From Thermoflavifilum sp. (GTDB taxonomy: Bacteria; Bacteroidota; Bacteroidia; Chitinophagales; Chitinophagaceae): DNA of 64,000 nucleotides. Positions 47,740 to 55,242 of this stretch are shown here, one piece after another; within the stretch, counting starts at the first letter, position 1; each line of letters starts with the position of its first letter. Under the pieces are notes generated by a model. The model had not been told where the DNA came from and did not search any database. It saw nothing but the letters and a program-made list of their open reading frames with translations. Both the position numbers and the translations under genes were made by a program. The stretch spans positions 49,514-113,513 of the forward strand of contig JAIMAQ010000009.1 of NCBI GenBank assembly GCA_023511875.1. The letters run 5' to 3'.

Positions 47740-50311
47740 TACCCGTCAGTTACTTTATCTTGCCGCTTTGCTGCACGATATTGGGAAGTTTTATCAGCGG
47801 GCGGATGATGGAAATGCTGGGAAGGAGTTCAATTATCTTTCTCAAGAAGTGTGGAAAATGCAGGATGTTTACTGTCCACCTGCCTATAAAGTTCCAACTC
47901 AGCATACCCACAAGCATGTACTCTGGACCGCTCAATTTATTAGAGAAAATCAACTGGAGGAGAAATTTAACTTAAAAGGGCTAGAGAGATTAGCATCTAT
48001 TCACCATTATCCTAGTGAAGATCAAATCTTGGAAAAAATTCTCCAAAAAGCTGATCATTTGGCATCGGGCATTGATCGAACAGAATTGAAAGAAGATAAA
48101 GATACTCAGCATGAAGAAAATAGCAGTTTTAAGACTACGCAAATGCGGTCAATATTTGAAAGTTTGCTTAGGGAACAAGAAACCTCATCGCATACAGATG
48201 TAGATGAATTATTTAGTTATAAGTATTATTTACCTGTCAGAGAAATTAGTTTTAAAAAAGATGGCTTCCCGCAACTTCAAGCCAATGATTATGATTACAA
48301 GAGATTATGGGAAGAGTTTAAAAAAGAATTTGAGGAACTGCTTTCACTCACATCAGATGCAAGAACATTTTCTGAAACCTTTTTTAATCTCCTGCATAAA
48401 TACACTGTTGCCATTCCATCTAGTACTATGCATTTGCCTGATGTATCACTTTTTGATCACTCAAAAATAGTAGCAGCTTTTGCAACTTGCCTGTACGATT
48501 ATTTACAGGAGAAAAATAAACTGACTCGATATGATATATTACCTAATGAAGATGCTGTTTTGCTTATTGGAGGAGATATCTCAGGAATACAAACATATAT
48601 TTACAACATTATTAGTAAATACGCTGCAAAAAATCTAAAAGGCCGTTCTTTTTATCTTCAACTTCTTGTAGATACGGTAATCCAGAAGATATTGAAAGAA
48701 TCCAATCTTTTTAGCGCTAATGTAGTGTATGCCTCTGGCGGTGGGTTTTATCTATTAGCTCCTAATACTAATGCCACGAAAAAGGTATTGGAAAATATAG
48801 AAAATGAAATTCATGAGATTAAAGAAGGGGATATATATACTACGTTAAAGCTATCACTTTATCTCTCTATTGATTACGTTACCATTTCAGAAAATGATAT
48901 TTTAGGAGACATAACAAATAATAAACTTCATGTTCAGCGTAAGAATCATATTAGCAAAAAATGGAAAGATTTAACAGATAAACTTAATTTTAAAAAACGC
49001 AACCGTTATTCTTCACAACTTTTATTGAATTACAATTATTTTTTTGAAGAAGCTGAAAGAGGCGCTCAATTACAAAAGGATAGCATTACAAATGAAGAGA
49101 TTCTGGAACACGAGAAACCCGTATCAATCGAAGATGGTATTTTGGTTAAAGAAATCACTAAACAACAAATTGATATTGGTAAAAACCTTCATCATACTAG
49201 GCATTTGGTTTTATCTTATCAAGAAATTGACTACTGGAAAAAAGGGATCGATTTTTTGTATCATGAAAATCCATATGATCTCAATATCCATTGGTATTTC
49301 ATTGGAGAAGGTAGTGATAACTCCATACTTAGAGCAGATGATATTCGTGTAACTACTTTAAACGATTTTCATTTTATACGATCTTCTTTCAGAGGAAAGG
49401 TGATATCTTACGGTTTTAGTTTTTACGGAGGTAATGATTATCCCACAGATGAAAATGATGAACCTCGATTTTTTGATCAGTTGGCTGGTGAAACTGTTGA
49501 TGAATTTAAAAGACTTGGTATTTTACGGATGGATGTAGATAATTTAGGGCAGGCATTTATACATGGGTTTCGAGATGATAGAAGAACTTTTTCGCGTTAT
49601 ACTTCCCTTAGCCGTTCACTTGATTTCTTTTTTAAAGGTTATATCAATGAAATATGGAAATATCAACCTGAATTTAAAAAATGGATAAACATCGTTTATG
49701 CAGGTGGAGATGACCTCTTTATTGTAGGTAAATGGAATATTGTAATTCAATTTGCTGAAATGATTTATAAAGAGTTTCGTGAATGGACATGCCATAATCC
49801 AAAACTTACACTTTCGGCCGGTATAGCAATTGTGCCTCCTAAATTTCCAATACTAAAAGCTGCTGAGATCGCTGCAGATGCAGAGCATAAAGCCAAACAG
49901 CATTTATGTAATGGCCATGAAAAGAATGCCATATGTTTCTTGGATATGCCTCTTAATTGGGAAATAGAATTCCCAATTGTTAAAGAATATAAAGATAAGC
50001 TTTTCAAATATATAAATCAAGAACTCCTTCCTACTTCTTTTTTATATAAGATATACACATTGCAACGAATGCGAAATGAACAAAAGAGAATGAACAAAAA
50101 TGAGAGTTGGAGGTGGATAATGACGTATGACTTTTCTAGATTTAAAGAGAGAGTAAAAGATACTGATTTAAAGTTGTTTTTTGATAATTTATTAGCGGAT
50201 ATTTTATGTAACACCATCAAAGGGAAAAAACAACCTACTGAATATCATTTTCTCGATTTATTAAATTTATCCGCCCGCTGGGCAGAACTTGAATTAAGAA
50301 CTAAAAATTAA
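47720..50311 (+). CDS. cas10: Type III-A CRISPR Cas10/Csm1 (HD nuclease + cyclase)
   Basis: Predicted 863 residues. The N-terminal HD domain starts LAALLHDIGKFYQRA (His19-Asp20). The first palm region has LIGGDISGIQTYIYN, and the second palm carries IVYAGGDDLFIVG with GGDD at residues 662-665, the site that converts ATP into cyclic oligoadenylates. A DAEHKAKQHLC stretch and a C-terminal helical domain follow. Both the HD and GGDD motifs are intact, so single-strand DNA cutting and second-messenger synthesis should both be possible. It is the large subunit of the Csm complex. Confidence 0.95.
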   Translation: MSLQNDNTRQLLYLAALLHDIGKFYQRADDGNAGKEFNYLSQEVWKMQDVYCPPAYKVPTQHTHKHVLWTAQFIRENQLEEKFNLKGLERLASIHHYPSEDQILEKILQKADHLASGIDRTELKEDKDTQHEENSSFKTTQMRSIFESLLREQETSSHTDVDELFSYKYYLPVREISFKKDGFPQLQANDYDYKRLWEEFKKEFEELLSLTSDARTFSETFFNLLHKYTVAIPSSTMHLPDVSLFDHSKIVAAFATCLYDYLQEKNKLTRYDILPNEDAVLLIGGDISGIQTYIYNIISKYAAKNLKGRSFYLQLLVDTVIQKILKESNLFSANVVYASGGGFYLLAPNTNATKKVLENIENEIHEIKEGDIYTTLKLSLYLSIDYVTISENDILGDITNNKLHVQRKNHISKKWKDLTDKLNFKKRNRYSSQLLLNYNYFFEEAERGAQLQKDSITNEEILEHEKPVSIEDGILVKEITKQQIDIGKNLHHTRHLVLSYQEIDYWKKGIDFLYHENPYDLNIHWYFIGEGSDNSILRADDIRVTTLNDFHFIRSSFRGKVISYGFSFYGGNDYPTDENDEPRFFDQLAGETVDEFKRLGILRMDVDNLGQAFIHGFRDDRRTFSRYTSLSRSLDFFFKGYINEIWKYQPEFKKWINIVYAGGDDLFIVGKWNIVIQFAEMIYKEFREWTCHNPKLTLSAGIAIVPPKFPILKAAEIAADAEHKAKQHLCNGHEKNAICFLDMPLNWEIEFPIVKEYKDKLFKYINQELLPTSFLYKIYTLQRMRNEQKRMNKNESWRWIMTYDFSRFKERVKDTDLKLFFDNLLADILCNTIKGKKQPTEYHFLDLLNLSARWAELELRTKN

Positions 50312-50317
50312 ATAGAT

Positions 50318-50779
50318 ATGAAACAAAATTCTCATCAAAAAAGACACAATCAACATTCCTCAAATGATGCTTCCAACAGGGGGCTGGATAAACATTTTAT
50401 AGATACTTTCAAAGATAAATGGATTGAAGAAGAATTGGATGAAGAATTTATAAAATATGCTGAAGATTTTGGAAAGTTTTTAAAAGAAAATGATTTTACT
50501 ACTAGCCAAATTCGAAATTTTTTTGGCGAGGTCAGGCGCATTCAAATGAAAGGAATTTCAAAAGAAAAAACCGCCTTTTTACTCATACGACCTAAACTTG
50601 CTTATGCTGCCAGTCGTGCCGGACATTCTGCTAAAGCATTTGAAGCTGTTATGAGAAAAGCTCATGAAATAGTGATGCGAAAAGAATCTCAGAAAGACGA
50701 TTTCGAAAAAAGATTTAAAAACTTTGTAGATTTCTTTGAAGCCATTTTGGCATATCATAAAGCAGCAGGAGGAAAATAA
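50318..50779 (+). CDS. csm2: Csm2, small subunit of the type III-A complex
   Basis: Predicted 153 residues, all helical, with EDFGKFLKENDFTTSQIRNF and FGEVRRIQMKG, LLIRPKLAYAASRAG typical of Csm2. A hydrophilic Gln/Asn/Ser-rich lead of about 30 residues precedes the fold. Multiple copies line the filament belly and contact the crRNA-target duplex. It starts 6 bases after cas10. Confidence 0.9.
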   Translation: MKQNSHQKRHNQHSSNDASNRGLDKHFIDTFKDKWIEEELDEEFIKYAEDFGKFLKENDFTTSQIRNFFGEVRRIQMKGISKEKTAFLLIRPKLAYAASRAGHSAKAFEAVMRKAHEIVMRKESQKDDFEKRFKNFVDFFEAILAYHKAAGGK

Positions 50780-50815
50780 AAATAAATTCGTATAAACAAT
50801 TAAAAACGTTTACTT

Positions 50816-51565
50816 ATGAATTATCAACTTAAAAAGAAAATCTTTATAAGGGGTGGAATTTGCTTGCTAACAGGATTGCGGATAGGAGGAAGTAGCTCGG
50901 CTATGTCTATTGGTGGAATTGACAACATCATTATTCGTAATCCTATCGACAACAAGCCATATATTCCTGGCAGTTCCTTAAAAGGCAAAATGCGTACACT
51001 AATAGAACTACGGGATGGTACCATTGGAAATAAGAAGATGGGTCACGTTGAGCATGGCCCTTCAGAGGATTCAAATTCGTTATCGTGTCGGCTTTTTGGA
51101 AATTCAAAAGGCGATGAGCAGCAGCACCCCTCTCGCCTTATTGTTCGTGACTGCCAACTGCTTACCCCTGATGATGTGTTTCGAAATACTGATGTTCCTT
51201 ATGCAGAAGTAAAGACAGAGGTGGTTATCGATCGGATAACATCAGCTGCTAATCCACGGCCAATGGAACGGGTACCTGCAGGTGCAAAATTTTCTCTTGA
51301 ACTTATCATTAATATTTATAATAAACATAATGATGAGGAAGAGAAAGAGTTAGTCCAAACAACATTCGAAGCCCTCTTGCTTATCGAAGATGATTATTTG
51401 GGGGGATGCGGATCACGTGGTTACGGACAGGTAAAGTTTTATATAGATAGTGTAAAGCAAAGAACAAATGATTATTATAAAGTATTAGATGGTTATGATG
51501 AATCGGACTATAACCAAGTTGATGTTCCTGAAAGACTAAAAATGAAAATAGAAAATTACAAATAA
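50816..51565 (+). CDS. csm3: Csm3, backbone and target-RNA nuclease
   Basis: Predicted 249-residue RAMP protein. The catalytic loop is SIGGIDNIIIRNP, with Asp36 in the position of the RNA-cutting Asp of Csm3. PYIPGSSLKGKMRTLIE and GGCGSRGYGQVKFYI are the glycine-rich and finger regions. Repeated copies hold the crRNA and cut the target RNA every six bases. Confidence 0.95.
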   Translation: MNYQLKKKIFIRGGICLLTGLRIGGSSSAMSIGGIDNIIIRNPIDNKPYIPGSSLKGKMRTLIELRDGTIGNKKMGHVEHGPSEDSNSLSCRLFGNSKGDEQQHPSRLIVRDCQLLTPDDVFRNTDVPYAEVKTEVVIDRITSAANPRPMERVPAGAKFSLELIINIYNKHNDEEEKELVQTTFEALLLIEDDYLGGCGSRGYGQVKFYIDSVKQRTNDYYKVLDGYDESDYNQVDVPERLKMKIENYK

Positions 51566-51576
51566 CCTAGGTTAAT

Positions 51577-52569
51577 ATGATTAGTACAAAAAATTATAAA
51601 ATTGTCAAATTGCAATTTAATGCACCCTTGCAACTTTCAAAGGGATCTATAGAATATACTTATATTGATGATACTCTTCATTCTGATACTTTAAAAAGTG
51701 CTCTTTTTGTATGTGCCCTGCAATTGTTTGGAAAAGACGACATAAATGATTCGTTTTTTGATTCCTTTCAAATAGGTTCAGCATTTCCTTATTGGAATGA
51801 TGTTTATTTCTTTCCCAAACCTTTTATTAAACTTCCACTAAACATTAAAGATGCACCTCAAACTGAAGCTAAAAAACTTAAAAAAATTCAATGGGTAGAT
51901 CAATTTTTATTTGAACGCATCATTCTTGGGGAAGACAATGAGATCACCCAAAAGTATTTATCAAAAGATGGCAAATTTGTTTCCGAGTACTTTGAAACAA
52001 AGTCAGAAGCGCTGGTTTATAAAGTAGAAACTCAGCAACGCGTGCAAGTGAAATATAATGAAGATGCTGAACCCTTTTTTACCTCACGTATACATTTTCA
52101 TAAAAATGCGGGTTTATTTGTATTAATTGAATGTTCCGATAGTTTTTTCACAGAAAAACTCATTCCCATATTCCGATTATTAGGAGATGAGGGTATAGGA
52201 AGTTATAAACATTTGGGCAACGGAAGATTTACACCAAGCTTTGGTAATTTGGACATGTCAGTACCTACTCACGCTACGCATCAATTATGTTTTTCCCTTT
52301 ACTGCCCCAAAAAAGAAGAAATCGAAAATGGGTTGTTGAATGACGCTTCGTATCAACTGCTTAAAAGGGGAGGTTATCTGGCCAATCCAGAAGATGAAAG
52401 TAAAATGAGCTGGAGAAAAAAATCTATTTATATGTTTCAAGAGGGTTCCGTTTTCCCTGCAGAAGTCCATATCCAAGGCAAATTGGCAGATGTATCTCCA
52501 GAAAATTTTACTCATCGTGTATGGCGGGAAGGCCGTGCGTTGTTTATTCCTATTTATAAAAAGTCATAA
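51577..52569 (+). CDS. csm4: Csm4, crRNA 5'-handle binding RAMP
   Basis: Predicted 330 residues. It has the Csm4 pattern: an N-terminal strand YKIVKLQFNAPLQLSKG, TLKSALFVCALQLFG, a central insertion, and the glycine-rich GDEGIGSYKHLGNGRFTPS. It binds the repeat-derived 5' handle beside Cas10. It is 11 bases after csm3. Confidence 0.92.
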   Translation: MISTKNYKIVKLQFNAPLQLSKGSIEYTYIDDTLHSDTLKSALFVCALQLFGKDDINDSFFDSFQIGSAFPYWNDVYFFPKPFIKLPLNIKDAPQTEAKKLKKIQWVDQFLFERIILGEDNEITQKYLSKDGKFVSEYFETKSEALVYKVETQQRVQVKYNEDAEPFFTSRIHFHKNAGLFVLIECSDSFFTEKLIPIFRLLGDEGIGSYKHLGNGRFTPSFGNLDMSVPTHATHQLCFSLYCPKKEEIENGLLNDASYQLLKRGGYLANPEDESKMSWRKKSIYMFQEGSVFPAEVHIQGKLADVSPENFTHRVWREGRALFIPIYKKS

Positions 52570-52571
52570 AA

Positions 52572-53699
52572 ATGATGAACAACCTGGAAATACAAACACT
52601 TACTCCAGTACATATTGGTAGTGGACAAATCTTAAAAAAGAATGTTGACTTTATTTTTTATTCAAATATCCATAATTATCCTATTGCCATTATTGACGAT
52701 TCAAAATTCCTAGCAATTATAGGAGAGGAAAAGATAAATAAATGGTTGCATTGTATTGAGGAAAAGAAGGATTTAAGATCAGAATTTTCTAGAGAGTTAG
52801 CAAAAATTTCTCTAGATCAAATTGCTAAAAGAATCATTTATTCTATGACAAATCCCGGTAGGAATGAGCTTTATGAGCATATTCATAATGCTTCATTGAA
52901 GCCTTATATTCCTGGATCTTCCTTGAAAGGAGCTATTCGAACAGCTTTGTTATCATATTTATTTCGCACAGAACCTTCCTTTTTTAAAAAGAACTTTGTA
53001 CTTGGCATGATGAAAGAGAAAAAATACCAAAAACTTAATAGAAAACTCATTACGCATTTTGTAGCTGATGATGAAATAGTTCAAAATAATAAAGATATAT
53101 TCAGGTTTTTGCATGTAGGAGATGCTATATTTGATCAAACAAAAGCTATTTTCATAACCACATATAGCAAATCAAAAATAGGATGGGAGTTAAAGGATAA
53201 TCTTTCTCAATGGACAGAGTGCATTCCTGATGGGCTATCTTCTCATTTGAGAATCAATTTTGCTAAGCAAATCATAGAAGCAAATAAAGATAAGCAGATT
53301 CAGGAATTAATAAAGGAAAATATAGGAAAAAATTATGTTTACCTGTACTCTAGTCAATTATTTCAAATTATTAATAAGCATACACATCAATTGCTAAAAA
53401 AAGAATTAGACTTTGTTAAACACGAAGAGATTGATGATTATTATCGGGAACAGCTTCAACGCATTTTGGATCAAGTGGCAGATTGCAAACAAAATGAGTG
53501 CATTTTGCGAGTGGGTAAACACAATGGCTATTTATTTACTACCGGTGGATGGCAAAAAGAGCTTATTGATAAACCGGAATATGATAATCTTATAAATTCA
53601 ATAAGTAAGAGGAATTATGATAATTTACCATTTCCTAAAACACGAAGATTTGCCAATGTTGGCAAGCCTATAGGCTTTGTAAAGTTAATAATAAAATAA
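52572..53699 (+). CDS. csm5: Csm5, crRNA 3'-end RAMP
   Basis: Predicted 375 residues. It opens LEIQTLTPVHIGSGQILKKN, the usual Csm5/RAMP start, and contains PYIPGSSLKGAIRTALLSYL. The C-terminal part (LRVGKHNGYLFTTGGWQKEL) is also Csm5-like. It caps the far end of the complex and helps crRNA 3' trimming. The start is two bases after the csm4 stop; base use here is more AT-rich than in the housekeeping genes. Confidence 0.92.
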   Translation: MMNNLEIQTLTPVHIGSGQILKKNVDFIFYSNIHNYPIAIIDDSKFLAIIGEEKINKWLHCIEEKKDLRSEFSRELAKISLDQIAKRIIYSMTNPGRNELYEHIHNASLKPYIPGSSLKGAIRTALLSYLFRTEPSFFKKNFVLGMMKEKKYQKLNRKLITHFVADDEIVQNNKDIFRFLHVGDAIFDQTKAIFITTYSKSKIGWELKDNLSQWTECIPDGLSSHLRINFAKQIIEANKDKQIQELIKENIGKNYVYLYSSQLFQIINKHTHQLLKKELDFVKHEEIDDYYREQLQRILDQVADCKQNECILRVGKHNGYLFTTGGWQKELIDKPEYDNLINSISKRNYDNLPFPKTRRFANVGKPIGFVKLIIK

Positions 53700-53710
53700 A
53701 TTACATACAT

Positions 53711-55090
53711 ATGCATGCCACTCTTATTGCTACAGTAGGAGCTAGTGATTTACAAGTGTATGAGCCTCACAAAACTTTTTTTGAAAATAGAAATATAAAG
53801 CTCCACAAAAATAGAAATCTTCAGGATTATTATATTTTTGAACATCCGAGAGATGTAGGTGAGCAAATTTTAGGAAATTATGAAGCTTTTAAAGATTATA
53901 TTGAATATCCTATTATTAGGAAAGCAATAGGCTATATCATAAAAGACTTAAATCAAAAAATATCTAGAATAATCTTCATTACCACCGATCAGGATGATGA
54001 TAATTTCCGAAAACGAGATACATTATATTTCGGAGAAATACTCAAGAAGCTTATTCATAAGGAATACGGTACCCATATCAATATTGAAGCCATCAAGGTT
54101 AAGCAAAACATCATTTATTATGACAGCATGTATGAATTTTTCGGTGGAAAAGGTGCAGAGAGATTAAGAAGTATTATAAAAGAAAATAATTTTGTGTATT
54201 TGCTTCCGCAAGGCGGCATAGATGCTATTAATACTACTCTTATGCTTCGCTGCATAGAATGGTTTCATCCAAATATTACTCAATTGTCTGTTAATGAAAA
54301 CGGAATAGTTTCTCCGCTAAATTTTCCTAATCTTTTTATGAATAATATAGAAAAACAGAAAATCTTACATCTTCTTAAACAATTCGATTATACTTCGTTA
54401 CTTAATTTTACAGTCTCTGATAAATTTCGTATTCTACTTGAATATATTATAGCGGAATTAGAATTGGATACTAAATTGGCTCAGGATAGAGCACAGCATT
54501 TAATAACACTTGACTGGGAAAATAGGAACAAGCTTCACGATTTACTAAACAAATTCTCACCCATTCAGTGGCTATATATTGCTACATTTATTAAAATTAA
54601 ACAAAACCATTATTCGGATGCTTTATTTAGATTGTTTGCATTGTTTGAACTTTTTCTTAATGAGAAGGTAAGTGAATATTTTGAAGAAAAAGAATTTAAA
54701 GAGAATATGCCGACAGATAAATGGAATAGTCTATTAAATAAAAAGGGTATAGCAGAATCTCTTCAAGGTGAAACATATAATGGTCAAAGACTTGATTGCT
54801 CAAAGCCAAGTAGAATTGTACTCCAGAAGATCTATGAAAAATTTATAAATGATCCTAAAAAAGAAAAATGGTTACTTATTTCTCCTTTAATTGAGAGCTT
54901 AAATAATTTACGGAATGATCTTGCACATAGAGGGCGTGGGATAACAAAGGAAAATTGGGATCAAGTTTTTTCTAAGCATAATATGGATAATAGGTCTTTC
55001 TTGAGTGAACTAGATCAATTATTTGGTATAAATCCTGATGAATATTTAAATGATATTCATTCTATTTTAGAGAGATATTTAAAATCCTAA
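53711..55090 (+). CDS. csm6: Csm6-like CARF-HEPN ribonuclease
   Basis: Predicted 459 residues. The N-terminal CARF domain begins LIATVGASDLQVYEPH and contains LLPQGGIDAINTTLMLR, which should bind cyclic oligoadenylate. The C-terminal HEPN domain has the catalytic motif NNLRNDLAHRGRGI, with Arg401 and His406 in the RxxxxH arrangement. Binding of the messenger made by Cas10 would switch on non-specific RNA cleavage. It is the last gene of the operon, 12 bases after csm5, and lies directly before the CRISPR leader. The gene is AT-rich. Confidence 0.9.
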   Translation: MHATLIATVGASDLQVYEPHKTFFENRNIKLHKNRNLQDYYIFEHPRDVGEQILGNYEAFKDYIEYPIIRKAIGYIIKDLNQKISRIIFITTDQDDDNFRKRDTLYFGEILKKLIHKEYGTHINIEAIKVKQNIIYYDSMYEFFGGKGAERLRSIIKENNFVYLLPQGGIDAINTTLMLRCIEWFHPNITQLSVNENGIVSPLNFPNLFMNNIEKQKILHLLKQFDYTSLLNFTVSDKFRILLEYIIAELELDTKLAQDRAQHLITLDWENRNKLHDLLNKFSPIQWLYIATFIKIKQNHYSDALFRLFALFELFLNEKVSEYFEEKEFKENMPTDKWNSLLNKKGIAESLQGETYNGQRLDCSKPSRIVLQKIYEKFINDPKKEKWLLISPLIESLNNLRNDLAHRGRGITKENWDQVFSKHNMDNRSFLSELDQLFGINPDEYLNDIHSILERYLKS

Positions 55091-55242
55091 AATTTTACCT
55101 TATCGTTCTTTGACATTGCGGGACGACAAATAGGATGTAAAAAATCTCCTTTTTGGGGCGAAATTTAAGGCAAAAGACCCATTTTTTTGTGTGGTAAAAA
55201 TGGGTCAAATGCCCATTGGTGGGCATATTTGAAATATTCTGG
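55091..55242 (+). promoter_or_regulatory. CRISPR leader with two hairpins
   Basis: The leader contains TTCTTTGACA (55105-55114), which could be the -33 region of the array promoter, with a weak TAGGATGT about 19 bases later. Further on, an 11-bp stem (GACCCATTTTT 55176-55186 with AAAAATGGGTC 55196-55206) and a 7-bp stem (ATGCCCA 55209-55215 with TGGGCAT 55220-55226) lie two bases apart. The first repeat begins at 55243. Confidence 0.7.

Noticed and set aside
55176..55226. Terminator of csm6
   Set aside because: Neither hairpin is followed by a T run on the plus strand, and they lie about 90 bases downstream inside the leader.
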